DNA of 64,000 bases from Clostridium sp. 'deep sea' (GTDB lineage Bacteria > Bacillota > UBA994 > PWPR01): contig NZ_CP063353.1 in NCBI RefSeq assembly GCF_014931565.1, forward strand, positions 3,534,001 to 3,598,000. Reading direction: 5' to 3'. Shown piece after piece: positions 27,016 through 35,904 of the stretch. The translations under genes and the position numbers were made by a program. The notes beneath the pieces were generated by a model. It was given only the letters and a program-made list of their open reading frames with translations. It made no database searches and was not told the DNA's origin. The number at the start of each line of letters is the position of its first letter. Position 1 is the first letter of the stretch.

Positions 27016-27774
27016 ATGGAGATTATTACTGTTGATTCTTATAATATTAGTTCTGAGCATATCTGTTGTGCAATTTCAGAGTCTGATACAAGAGCTGAGC
27101 TAAAAAAGAATTGGCTTCGAGAGAGATTTGGTGATGGTTTAATTTTTAAAAAGCTAGCAGTAAGAGGCAAAGTTTTTATTGAATATATTCCTGCCGAAAA
27201 AGCTTTTGCACCTGTTGAAGCAGATAATTATATGTATATAAATTGTTTATGGGTATCTGGTAAGTATAAAAAGCAGGGTTATGCTAATCAACTTTTGTCT
27301 GAGTGTATTACAGATGCTAAAGCTAAGGGTAAGGCTGGCTTAGTGACTCTCTCATCAACTAAAAAAAAGCCGTTTTTATCTGATCCAAGTTTTTTAAAAT
27401 ACAAAGGTTTTAAGATATGTGATACAGCAAAACCCTATTATGAACTTTTGTATTTACCATTGAATAATATATCTCAAGTTCCCCGTTTTAAACCATGCGT
27501 AAAACAGCCATCTGTGCAAAAACAAGGTGTAGTTGTTTATTACTCTAATCAGTGCCCTCATTCAGAGATGTATGTTAATATTATTAAAAAAATTGCCCAA
27601 AATCACAGTATTTTGTTTAAAGATATTAAGTTTAGTAGTTACCTTAAGGCTCAAAATTCTCCTAATCCATTTACATCTTATGCAATTTACTTCAATGGTA
27701 AGTTTGAGACCAATGAAATTTTAACGGCAAAAAAATTCTCTCAATTACTAATTAAGCATAATATGACAGAGTGA
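27016..27774 (+). CDS. yoaP: YoaP-like N-acetyltransferase with thioredoxin-like tail
   Basis: Protein of 252 residues. The N-terminal GNAT domain has the acetyl-CoA loop SGKYKKQGYANQLLSECI near 75-95 and the strand YKGFKICD. The C-terminal 85 residues match the YoaP domain, with CPHSEMYVNIIKKIA resembling a thioredoxin-fold motif in which one Cys is replaced. The substrate is unknown in characterised members. AAGGAGG precedes the ATG; the stop is TGA. Confidence 0.85.
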   Translation: MEIITVDSYNISSEHICCAISESDTRAELKKNWLRERFGDGLIFKKLAVRGKVFIEYIPAEKAFAPVEADNYMYINCLWVSGKYKKQGYANQLLSECITDAKAKGKAGLVTLSSTKKKPFLSDPSFLKYKGFKICDTAKPYYELLYLPLNNISQVPRFKPCVKQPSVQKQGVVVYYSNQCPHSEMYVNIIKKIAQNHSILFKDIKFSSYLKAQNSPNPFTSYAIYFNGKFETNEILTAKKFSQLLIKHNMTE

Positions 27775-27837
27775 TGTCTTATTTGCTTTGATATACTCTA
27801 TCTACTCGAGTATAAATTAATTGAAGAGGTAAATTAT

Positions 27838-28290
27838 ATGAAATATGAGCTTATAACTTTAACTGAAATGCAAATTGTAGGATTAGCAGTAAAAGCTGAT
27901 AATAGTGAAGAAGAAGCATTTGTAATAGGTAACACTTGGCAAAGGTTTTTTGATGAGAGTATTATGAATTCTATTAATAACAAAATTACAAGTTTAGGCA
28001 TTGGTCTTTATGCAAATTATGAATCAGATGCACTAGGCTCTTATACCTTTCTATGCGGTTGTGAAGTAACTAAAAATAAAAATCCAGAGCTTAATGCTAT
28101 TACCATTCCAGCTGGCAAGTATGGCAAATTTACAATTAAAGGCCACCCTGTAAACGATCTTATGAAGGCTTGGCAGGAGATTTGGCAAATGCAGTTAAAC
28201 AGAAAGTTTACTTGTGATTTTGAGGTATATCACTACGATAACGAAGATATGAATAATCAAACTATAGATATTTATATTGCCTTAAAATAA
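27838..28290 (+). CDS. GyrI-like/AraC effector-binding domain protein
   Basis: Stand-alone effector-binding domain of 150 residues. The start LITLTEMQIVGLAVKADN and the late TIPAGKYGKFTIKG are the two strand motifs of the GyrI/BmrR ligand-binding fold. Such proteins bind hydrophobic cations or hydrolyse small cyclopropanoids. No DNA-binding part. GAGG precedes the ATG. The gene is 63 bases after yoaP. Confidence 0.8.
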   Translation: MKYELITLTEMQIVGLAVKADNSEEEAFVIGNTWQRFFDESIMNSINNKITSLGIGLYANYESDALGSYTFLCGCEVTKNKNPELNAITIPAGKYGKFTIKGHPVNDLMKAWQEIWQMQLNRKFTCDFEVYHYDNEDMNNQTIDIYIALK

Positions 28291-28389
28291 GCTATTTTAA
28301 TAGTGATATATAAGGATGCTATGTAATGTAGTATCCTTATATTTGTTTTAAAGTTTTAATTGACTTGTTGTACTTATTGTATTATTCTG

Positions 28390-28428
28390 TAATAGTTCAA
28401 TTTTAAACAGTTTAAAATTAAACTATTA
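28390..28428. promoter_or_regulatory. 39-base palindrome ahead of the MarR-MATE operon
   Basis: A nearly perfect palindrome begins TAATAGTT and ends AACTATTA, with a second pair TTTTAAAC/GTTTAAAA inside. It lies 29 bases before the MarR start and overlaps a possible -10 (28388-28393). It looks like a double MarR operator for autorepression. Confidence 0.75.
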
Positions 28429-28456
28429 CGTTGCAAACGAAGCAGGAGGTAAAATC

Positions 28457-28903
28457 ATGAACAAAGATCATGTAGGGCAGTTAAATCAGCTCTTTTTTGA
28501 GTATATAACGCTTTACCATCACAGAATTGGTCACATTTTTACTGTAGACAATAATGATGAACCACTGTGCAATAAAAATCAAAAAAAGGCTTTATTTGTT
28601 ATAAAAAAATATCGCAGAGTTATTCAAAAAGACTTAGGTAAGAGTATGGATTTAAGTAAAGGTGCACTTACTAGTCTATTAGATTCATTAGAAGAAGTTA
28701 ACTTAATAAAGCGTATTTCAGATAAAGATGACAGAAGAAAAAGATGGCTTGAACTAACTCAACAAGGTCTTGAATATACAAACGCTAAACTAACCTTGTA
28801 CGAAAATGAGCTCAGTAAAATGCTTAAAAACGTGGAGGAAAAAGAAATCTTAAGAGCGATTAATAATCTTAAGCAGTTAACTTCTTTTATTGAAACAATA
28901 TAA
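28457..28903 (+). CDS. MarR-family transcriptional regulator
   Basis: Winged-helix regulator of 148 residues. The recognition region is LGKSMDLSKGALTSLLDSLEE, the wing SDKDDRRKRWLELTQQG. The 39-base palindrome upstream and the efflux gene 15 bases downstream point to a drug-responsive repressor of the pump. AGGAGG precedes the ATG. Confidence 0.92.
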   Translation: MNKDHVGQLNQLFFEYITLYHHRIGHIFTVDNNDEPLCNKNQKKALFVIKKYRRVIQKDLGKSMDLSKGALTSLLDSLEEVNLIKRISDKDDRRKRWLELTQQGLEYTNAKLTLYENELSKMLKNVEEKEILRAINNLKQLTSFIETI

Positions 28904-28918
28904 AAGGAGATTTATTTT

Positions 28919-30280
28919 ATGAATCATTGTTTAAAACTAGAGCAAGAGAAAGTATCAAAGCTGTTATTTAGGTATTCTATGCCAGCAATTATTGCTATGT
29001 TAGTCAATGCCTTATACAACGTTGTAGATCGAGTTTGTATAGGTAGGGGAGTAGCCACTTTAGGAATAGCTGGTGTAACATTCTGTTTTCCAATCATGAA
29101 TATTATTGTGGGCTTAACGCTTTTAGTAGGAATTGGCTCAGTAACCTTAATATCTATTAATTTAGGTAAAAAAAATATGGCAGAGTCTGAGCATATTTTA
29201 AATAATAGCCTAGTTTTAATTACAATTATATCTATAGCATTTTCAGTAATTTGCTATTTAAATATTAATAATATTTTAAAATTATTTGGTGCAAGTAGTG
29301 AGGTATTTCCTTATGCAAAGCAGTATTTGCAGATAATTTTAAGTGGTTCGCTTTTTCAAGGAATTGGCTCAGGATTAAATCACTGTATTAGAGCAGATGG
29401 AAATCCTAAAAGGTCTATGGCAATAATGTTAACAGGCGCAGTTACCAATATTATTCTTACTCCATTTTTCATTTTTGTAATGCATTTAGGAATAAGAGGA
29501 GCAGCTATTGGTACAGTTATTGCCCAAAGCCTTACTGCTATTTTAGTTTTATGCTATTTTACAAGAGGCAACAGTAAGTTAAAGCTTAGTATTCATAACT
29601 GTAAATTAAATATTAACCGTAGTATTAAAACAATTGTTATAGGATTAGCTCCTTTTTTATCACAGCTAGCTGCTAGTGTGGTAACTATTGTTCTTAACAA
29701 ATGGCTAGGCATGTATCAGGGTGATATCGCAGTTTCAGCCATGGGTGTAGTTACAACCACATCAATGTTATTGTTAATGCCTATTTACGGAATTAATCAG
29801 GGTTTGCAACCTATTTTAGGTTATAATTATGGGGCAGCCAAGGCAAATAGAGTTAAACAGGTTGTAAAGTTAGCAAGTGCTTGGGCATCTATTATAACAA
29901 CTCTTGGCTATATTTTAATCTTTATATGCTCTAAGTCTATTATGTTATTGTTTAGTAAAAACGATCCTCAGCTTGTTGTAGTTGGCACAAAAATGTTTAA
30001 ATTATTTTTACTAGGCATGCCTTTACTTGGCTTACAATTTGTAGGATCATCGTGTTTTTTAGCTATGGGTAAGCCCAAGCAGTCGTTATTGCTTAGCTTA
30101 TTACGACAGGTACTGTTATTAATGCCTTTAATAATAATCTTAGCTCACTTCTACAAATTTAAAGGAATATTATTAGCAGGACCAATAGCTGACACAATAG
30201 CGTTTATAATCACAGCATTATTTGTTTATAAGGAGTTTAAAAATTTATCGTTTAATAAAGATATTAAAATAGCAAGTTAA
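28919..30280 (+). CDS. MATE-family multidrug efflux protein
   Basis: Twelve-helix membrane protein of 453 residues, normal for NorM/MepA-type exporters. Features are YSMPAIIAMLVNALYNVVDRV at the start and YGINQGLQPILGYNYGAAKANRV in the second half, a MepA-like signature. It exchanges Na+ or H+ for cationic drugs. Co-transcribed with the MarR gene; ends at a strong terminator. Confidence 0.93.
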   Translation: MNHCLKLEQEKVSKLLFRYSMPAIIAMLVNALYNVVDRVCIGRGVATLGIAGVTFCFPIMNIIVGLTLLVGIGSVTLISINLGKKNMAESEHILNNSLVLITIISIAFSVICYLNINNILKLFGASSEVFPYAKQYLQIILSGSLFQGIGSGLNHCIRADGNPKRSMAIMLTGAVTNIILTPFFIFVMHLGIRGAAIGTVIAQSLTAILVLCYFTRGNSKLKLSIHNCKLNINRSIKTIVIGLAPFLSQLAASVVTIVLNKWLGMYQGDIAVSAMGVVTTTSMLLLMPIYGINQGLQPILGYNYGAAKANRVKQVVKLASAWASIITTLGYILIFICSKSIMLLFSKNDPQLVVVGTKMFKLFLLGMPLLGLQFVGSSCFLAMGKPKQSLLLSLLRQVLLLMPLIIILAHFYKFKGILLAGPIADTIAFIITALFVYKEFKNLSFNKDIKIAS

Positions 30281-30289
30281 ATAAATAAT

Positions 30290-30325
30290 AAAAACTCACT
30301 CATCATAAAAAATGAGTGAGTTTTT
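30290..30325 (+). terminator. terminator of the MarR-MATE operon
   Basis: AAAAACTCACTCAT (30290-30303) pairs perfectly with ATGAGTGAGTTTTT (30312-30325), eight-base loop. Confidence 0.9.
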
Positions 30326-30428
30326 ATTATTTACATACCTATTTTTCAAAGCAGTATCCGAAAACCGCTATAAAACTGGCACTATAAAAGTTATTATTAT
30401 ATTATATAAAAGAGTTAGGGGGAATTGT

Positions 30429-31883
30429 ATGAGTAGTATTAAAAGCTATCAGCAAGCCAGAGTAACTAAAGATAAAAACTTTGATGGTAAGTTTTATTTT
30501 GCTGTAAAAACAACTGGTGTGTTTTGTCGTCCATCATGCCCTTCTCCTATAGCTAAAGAACACAATGTAGAGTACTTTACCAGTATTTTTTCTGCCTTAA
30601 ATAAAGGCTATAGACCCTGTTATCGTTGTAGACCTGATTTAAATGTTGACTATTATAATAGTAATATTGATGGAAGTAAAATAGTAAGCGAAGCGCTTAA
30701 ACTAATATACGATGGTTACTTAAACTTTAATTCTGTGGTAGATTTAGCAAAAAAGTTTTATATCTCTGATCGCCAATTACGTAAGCTATTTAACCAAAAC
30801 ATTGGGCTACCACCGGTTAAGGTTGCTTTATACCACCGTGCTATTTTTGCCAAAAAGCTGCTAAGTAACTCACAGTTATCTATTACAAATATTGCCTTTG
30901 CGGCCGGCTTTGGCTCTATTAGGCAGTTCAATGCGGTTTATAAAAATATATTTGGGGTAACCCCAACTGATACTAAAAACAAAACAAGTAGTAGCAATGT
31001 ACCACAGAATAATGTTTTATATCTAAAATACCAAAAACCATTTGACTTCAATCAAATACTTAGCTACCTAAAGTTAAGAGCTATAAGTGGGGTTGAACAG
31101 GTCACTAATAATAGCTATTCACGTACCTTTAGATTAAATAACATCAAGGGTTATTTTACAGTAACAAATAATCCTGCAAAATCTGCCTTAGAGCTAAAAA
31201 TTGTTACTGATAATATAAAGGTATATATGCCAATAGTAAATAAGGTAAAGAGGTTATTTGATTTATATACAAACTTTAGTGTTATTAGGTCAATTTTCAG
31301 CAAAGACCCAATCTTAAAGCAAGGTTTAATTAACAATCAAATACCTAATTTGCCTGTATCTATTAATGCCTATGAGGTTGTAATAAGGGCTATATTAGGT
31401 CAGCAAATTACAGTTAAGGCAGCAACCACGTTAGCAGGTAGGTTAGTAAAAAAAGTCAACATTACAACAACAAATTATCCTAATTCACTTAGTCACTTTT
31501 TTCCTAAGCCTCAAGAGCTTTTAACTACAGATATTACAAATATAGGCTTAACTAAAACCAGACAACAAACCCTAATGGCGGCAACACAGGCATTAATAAA
31601 AGGTGTTTTTACTTTAGAAATGAGTCAGCCTTACAATCAGTTTATAAATGAATTTACTAGCGTTAAAGGAATAGGCAACTGGACCGCTAACTATGTAGCT
31701 ATGCGAGCTTTAGCTATGGTAGACGCCTTTCCGGCAAGTGATTTATGGGTAATTAAGGCCTTAAGCCCAAGCCAGCATAAATTAAGCCAAAAACAAATAT
31801 TACAAATAGCAGAAAAATGGCGTCCATATAGAGCCTATGCAACCCTATGTTTATGGAACTATGCTAGTAAAATGGAGGAATAA
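30429..31883 (+). CDS. Ada-AlkA fusion: methyl-phosphotriester sensor, AraC HTH and 3-methyladenine glycosylase
   Basis: DNA repair and regulatory protein of 484 residues. Residues 1-75 form the Ada zinc domain with Cys 33, 37, 64 and 67; Cys 33 would accept methyl from phosphotriesters. Residues 85-180 are an AraC-type helix-turn-helix (LSITNIAFAAGFGSIRQF). Residues 200-290 match AlkA_N, and 300-480 the HhH-GPD glycosylase with VKGIGNWTANYVAMRAL and the catalytic Asp in FPASDLWV. It should sense methylated DNA, activate its own operon, and excise alkylated bases. The ATG at 30429 follows GGGGGAA; the upstream ATG lies in the preceding terminator. Confidence 0.93.
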   Translation: MSSIKSYQQARVTKDKNFDGKFYFAVKTTGVFCRPSCPSPIAKEHNVEYFTSIFSALNKGYRPCYRCRPDLNVDYYNSNIDGSKIVSEALKLIYDGYLNFNSVVDLAKKFYISDRQLRKLFNQNIGLPPVKVALYHRAIFAKKLLSNSQLSITNIAFAAGFGSIRQFNAVYKNIFGVTPTDTKNKTSSSNVPQNNVLYLKYQKPFDFNQILSYLKLRAISGVEQVTNNSYSRTFRLNNIKGYFTVTNNPAKSALELKIVTDNIKVYMPIVNKVKRLFDLYTNFSVIRSIFSKDPILKQGLINNQIPNLPVSINAYEVVIRAILGQQITVKAATTLAGRLVKKVNITTTNYPNSLSHFFPKPQELLTTDITNIGLTKTRQQTLMAATQALIKGVFTLEMSQPYNQFINEFTSVKGIGNWTANYVAMRALAMVDAFPASDLWVIKALSPSQHKLSQKQILQIAEKWRPYRAYATLCLWNYASKMEE

Positions 31884-31886
31884 GCA

Positions 31887-32987
31887 GTGTATTATTCAAT
31901 ATTTAACACCCCTATAAGTGAGGTTATAGCTGTAGGAGATGAGCAAGGACTACAAATGCTTCATCTCAAGACTAATCAAACTAACAGTAAATTTACGCTA
32001 AGTAAAAGATGGCAACTAAACAATAATTATTTTACCGAGGTTAAGCAGCAAGTTTTACAATATTTAGCTGGTAATCGCAAGCACTTTACCTTAAAACTAA
32101 ACCCCCAAGGCACAGAGTTTCAAAAACAGGTTTGGCAAGAGTTATTAAAAATACCATATGGCCAAACTATTAGTTATAAACAACTAGCTATCAACATAGG
32201 CAATGCTAAAGCTTCGCGGGCTGTTGGGGCAGCTAATGGCAAAAATCCGCTAGCAATAATTATTCCTTGCCATAGGGTTATTGGTAGCAACGGCAAACTA
32301 ACAGGATACGCCCACGGACTAACAATTAAGCAAAAGTTACTAAATACTGAAAAGCTTAATGAGGTATATGATGTATTACTACAGCATTACGGCCCTCTTA
32401 ATTGGTGGCCTGCTAAAAATAGCTATGAGGTAATGGTAGGAGCCATTTTAACTCAAAATACTAGTTGGAGTAATGTTGAAAAAGCCATCAGTAATTTTAA
32501 ACAAGAGCTAACAGCCCAATTAATAAAACAACTTAGTATAAATGACTTAGCCCAAACCATTAAACCCAGCGGCTATTATAATCAAAAAGCTAAAAAGCTA
32601 AAGGCTTTAACTGACTGGTTTGAGCAGTATGACTTTAATATTTTAAACACAAAACATAAAACAACTCTTCAGTTACGTACAGAGCTTTTAAGTATCTTTG
32701 GAGTAGGTAAAGAAACAGCCGACTGCATATTAACCTATGCCTTAAAAAAGCCTTCATTTATTATAGATACCTATACAAAAAGGCTCTTAACTAGGTTAGG
32801 GTTTAAACTGCCAAACGAGTATAATGAAATTCAAAATTTATTTCAGCAAAGTATTGCTCCAGATTTATATAAATATAATGAATATCACGCATTAATTGTA
32901 AAACACGCTACAGAGTTTTGCTTTAAAACCCCAAAATGTACTAACTGTCCTTTATTAAGTCTGTGTCAAAGAGAGCATGTTAGTTAG
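31887..32987 (+). CDS. fusion of O6-alkylguanine-DNA methyltransferase (Ogt) and endonuclease III-like (MagIII-type) glycosylase
   Basis: Protein of 366 residues starting at GTG (GGAGGAA upstream), three bases after the Ada-AlkA stop. Residues 1-156 are a complete Ogt domain with the acceptor Cys 128 in IIPCHRVIG and helix KASRAVGAAN. Residues 157-366 are HhH-GPD: NWWPAKNSYEVMVGAILTQN, the hairpin FGVGKETADCIL and Asp in FIIDTYTKRL. The position of the lyase Lys of endonuclease III is Glu, as in monofunctional 3-methyladenine glycosylase III. Four C-terminal Cys (345, 351, 354, 360) suggest a 4Fe-4S cluster, spaced C-x5-C-x2-C-x5-C rather than the usual x6 first gap. Confidence 0.92.
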   Translation: MYYSIFNTPISEVIAVGDEQGLQMLHLKTNQTNSKFTLSKRWQLNNNYFTEVKQQVLQYLAGNRKHFTLKLNPQGTEFQKQVWQELLKIPYGQTISYKQLAINIGNAKASRAVGAANGKNPLAIIIPCHRVIGSNGKLTGYAHGLTIKQKLLNTEKLNEVYDVLLQHYGPLNWWPAKNSYEVMVGAILTQNTSWSNVEKAISNFKQELTAQLIKQLSINDLAQTIKPSGYYNQKAKKLKALTDWFEQYDFNILNTKHKTTLQLRTELLSIFGVGKETADCILTYALKKPSFIIDTYTKRLLTRLGFKLPNEYNEIQNLFQQSIAPDLYKYNEYHALIVKHATEFCFKTPKCTNCPLLSLCQREHVS

Positions 32988-33032
32988 TAATCTAAAATTA
33001 GCTAATAAAATTAAATAAATAGCTAATATCAA

Positions 33033-33072
33033 AAAGAGGTCAAAGCAATAAACTGCAAGCTAAGTCCTCTTT
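33033..33072. terminator. possible terminator between convergent genes
   Basis: AAAGAGG (33033-33039) pairs with CCTCTTT (33066-33072) around a 26-base loop, between the repair operon and the convergent surface-protein gene. Confidence 0.45.
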
Positions 33073-33105
33073 AATATTTATTTACTTATTTAGTTAAAAT
33101 ATAAC

Positions 33106-35184
33106 CTACTCATAATAATAATATAAGTAACATAAGGCAATTGCTAATTCTGCATCACTCACTGGATTATTAGGCATAAATCTTTTATTCTCTGACTTAA
33201 TAATACCTAAGGCATCACAAAAAGCGGCATAACCTAAACAGTCTTTAGCGATTAATTTACTGTCTGTAAAAGAGACCTTGTACAAACTACTTACCTTAGC
33301 TATTTTTTCATACTTTAAGGCTCTTATAATAAGCTCTGCTAATTCTATTCTAGTAATATCTTCATTACCGTTAAAGTCAACAACCTTATTATCTATTAAA
33401 CCATAGTTAACAGCAAACTTTAGTTCTTGGTAATACTTAGTATCTCTACTTATGTCTAAAAATAGAGGTTCCTCAAGTTCTGCTATGTTATTGCTTAATG
33501 CAGATTTAAGTTTATTTACAACTGCTGTTACTGCTTGTGCTCTGCTAATGTTTTTATGAACCTCTATTAATCTAGTTGATAAGGCATTAAAGTCTAGAAG
33601 TGATCCATCTACAGCATCAACGATGTTACTAAAATAATAATTTTGAGGCATTCTATAAACCAATCTGTACTCATAGGTAGGTTTATCTATATTTTTACTG
33701 GTATTAACTTTGGCATAACATAACTCATAATTATAGTCTTCTAGGTATCTTTCAAAGGCTTCTTTTGCTGTAATTATATTTTTATTAGGCAATTTCTCAG
33801 CATCATTCCAATTACAAGTAAAAGCAAAAACAGTTAAATCCTTTGGGTTAATAAATATGCTTATTTCATTATAGGGATATTCAATTCCATTAATAATATT
33901 AGTAAAAGTAAAAACACCATGATCTTTATTAATTAAAGATTGTTGGCAGTTTAGTTCTTTAAATTTTTGAGGATAAAATTTAGACACAACCTCTAGCGCT
34001 TTATTATAACAACTACTCCATTGGACATCATTTAGTTCAATATTTGGTGGATTATCAAGTAAAACATATAGCAATTGCGAAGTTAAAGCATCTATATATA
34101 TGTCACCTGTAATATTCTCATCATTTTTAGTAAATATAAATTCACTATGCCATAGTTGTTTTAATAAAACATTTTTTTTACCAACATAGTTAGTACTAAT
34201 AACCTTAAAATTACTGCCATAAAAATATTTTAAGTAGTTGTTAATAAAGTAATTAGCTACCTCTTTTTTGGTTGGTTCTGTGGCATTAGTTATCGCTACT
34301 TCTGTAAAAAGTTGTTCTTTTTGTTGCTTACTTATATCTAAACTTGCTTCATAGTTTCGTATTGTACCGTTTTCATCAATAAGAACGCCTTTTTCAGCAT
34401 CAATAGCATAGGCATTTGGTAAAGTTGTAGAATAAGTTACAATATAATCTTTATTAGTAGTAACAGCTTTATTGTTTACAAGTTTGTATCTGGGCTGTAA
34501 GTTTAAACTCTTTTCTATTAAAGCTTTAACTGTATCTTTAGACATATTGTTCTTAATAGGCTTTAGTACAGCCTTGTTATCCCAACAACAAGAATAACTA
34601 GTAACCTCTTTTGTGTTTGCATTAACTTCAATCAATACCTCATTGCTTACCACCCATTTACCATTATATTGTCTTAAATAGGCAAAATTATAGTTAAGTA
34701 AATCATTGTACGCTTCGTCTAAAACATAATTTTTATATTTAGTTTGTTTATAAATACTGTAATTTACTTTTTTAAAAAAATTGTCTGCAATATCTTTGGC
34801 TTCAGTTAAAGTAGTAATATTACATTTTTCTTGAGTATTACAGTTAACTATGGGGTGCTTATCAAATACAGCCCTTTCAATACTTCCTGTTAAAGTATTT
34901 ACTACTACTTTTAAATATAAGGTATGTAAATCATTTTTTATAGTCCAGTTAATATCCCATGTATCATTTTTAATATTTAAATAGCTTTTTTTATAATTTA
35001 TAGTTACCTTTTCATCTCTATTAATACTATAATTCCAGCCTGTTTTAATAAAATTAATTGCCTTAATTATAGCCTGATCTTCGGTTATTTTAGTTGCTTC
35101 ATTTGTATTTATTTGGGCAAAAGCTGTTATTGTTAAACTCATTACTAATATCATAACTATAATAAATGACAATAGTTTTTTCAC
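33106..35184 (-). CDS. secreted YcdB/YcdC-domain protein with C-terminal SLH region (paralog)
   Basis: Exported protein of 692 residues with the same architecture as the product of 18540-20639: a signal peptide of about 23 residues ending ITAFA, repeated YcdB/YcdC units, then SLH-like segments (EDITRIELAELIIRALKYEK) over the last 150 residues. Sequence similarity is clear but modest, so the duplication is old. It starts at GTG, with GGAG nine bases upstream. Function unknown. Confidence 0.8.
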   Translation of the reverse strand: MKKLLSFIIVMILVMSLTITAFAQINTNEATKITEDQAIIKAINFIKTGWNYSINRDEKVTINYKKSYLNIKNDTWDINWTIKNDLHTLYLKVVVNTLTGSIERAVFDKHPIVNCNTQEKCNITTLTEAKDIADNFFKKVNYSIYKQTKYKNYVLDEAYNDLLNYNFAYLRQYNGKWVVSNEVLIEVNANTKEVTSYSCCWDNKAVLKPIKNNMSKDTVKALIEKSLNLQPRYKLVNNKAVTTNKDYIVTYSTTLPNAYAIDAEKGVLIDENGTIRNYEASLDISKQQKEQLFTEVAITNATEPTKKEVANYFINNYLKYFYGSNFKVISTNYVGKKNVLLKQLWHSEFIFTKNDENITGDIYIDALTSQLLYVLLDNPPNIELNDVQWSSCYNKALEVVSKFYPQKFKELNCQQSLINKDHGVFTFTNIINGIEYPYNEISIFINPKDLTVFAFTCNWNDAEKLPNKNIITAKEAFERYLEDYNYELCYAKVNTSKNIDKPTYEYRLVYRMPQNYYFSNIVDAVDGSLLDFNALSTRLIEVHKNISRAQAVTAVVNKLKSALSNNIAELEEPLFLDISRDTKYYQELKFAVNYGLIDNKVVDFNGNEDITRIELAELIIRALKYEKIAKVSSLYKVSFTDSKLIAKDCLGYAAFCDALGIIKSENKRFMPNNPVSDAELAIALCYLYYYYE

Positions 35185-35620
35185 TTAAATAAACTCCTTT
35201 TATGTATTATCAGTTATTATTTTATCATAAATTTTACCATTATAATGGTTTATTATTAGTACTTTGAGTAAATTTTCTACCGTTATACTATCGGTAGTAA
35301 GTTCTGGTTTACTTATTGTCATAAATAGCAGTAAAACAACTAAAACAACTAAAACAAAGTACTATTAATAGCGTGTATCTTAAGTATCATATTAAAAAAA
35401 TTAATAAAATATATAATTAACTAAGCTTATTCTAGTCAATACAGCAGTATAGAATTAATAATAATAACCATTACAGTAACTTAAACATCATAATATTAAT
35501 ATTGTGTTACAAAAATTTACATAATAATGAGGTAGCTTGATTAATTTGCTTAATAATGATATATTTTTAAAAATTATTAACAACATTAGTTGTTAGTAAA
35601 AAAACTATTAGGAGGACACT
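35185..35620. other. gene-free region with small hairpins and a short tandem repeat
   Basis: Contains the hairpin CTACCG/CGGTAG (35277-35297), three near copies of AAAACAACT (35333-35359) and the hairpin TAACAAC/GTTGTTA (35578-35595) just ahead of the small zinc-ribbon gene. No coding region or clear promoter seen. Confidence 0.4.
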
Positions 35621-35764
35621 ATGGGTAAAACTAATAGAGGTAAAAATATTAAAAAAACTCCAGGATGGAGAGGAAAATGCCCAGTATGTAATAGAACTGG
35701 GGTAAAACTAATGTGGACCGATGCAGATGGTCAAAAAGTATGTAAAATTTGTGGAAGTAAATAA
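35621..35764 (+). CDS. 47-residue zinc-ribbon protein
   Basis: Small basic protein with two Cys pairs, CPVC near residue 20 and CKIC near residue 41, 17 residues apart: a zinc ribbon. Lys/Arg-rich N-terminus. GGAGG sits five bases before the ATG and a terminator-like hairpin follows, so this is a real gene despite its size. It might bind RNA or ribosomes; no family recognised with confidence. Confidence 0.8.
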   Translation: MGKTNRGKNIKKTPGWRGKCPVCNRTGVKLMWTDADGQKVCKICGSK

Positions 35765-35782
35765 ATACATAAACATAAAGAT

Positions 35783-35822
35783 AAAGGCTCACTCTGCTTA
35801 AAGAGGGGCTTTTGTTTTTTTT
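35783..35822 (+). terminator. terminator after the zinc-ribbon gene
   Basis: Imperfect stem between AAAGGCTCACTCT and AGAGGGGCTTTT followed by a long T run. Confidence 0.6.
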
Positions 35823-35833
35823 AAAGACTTTGC

Positions 35834-35862
35834 TTGACTAACAAGTAAATTAGTAGTATTCT
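35834..35862 (+). promoter_or_regulatory. promoter of the TetR-hydrolase pair
   Basis: TTGACT (35834-35839), 17 bases, TATTCT (35857-35862). Confidence 0.65.
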
Positions 35863-35869
35863 TTGTTGT

Positions 35870-35887
35870 AGAGACTGCGTGGTCTCT
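35870..35887. promoter_or_regulatory. 18-base inverted repeat, possible TetR operator
   Basis: AGAGAC-TGCGTG-GTCTCT lies at the expected transcription start, between promoter and TetR-type gene. Confidence 0.5.
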
Positions 35888-35904
35888 TTGGGGGTGTGAA
35901 GTAA

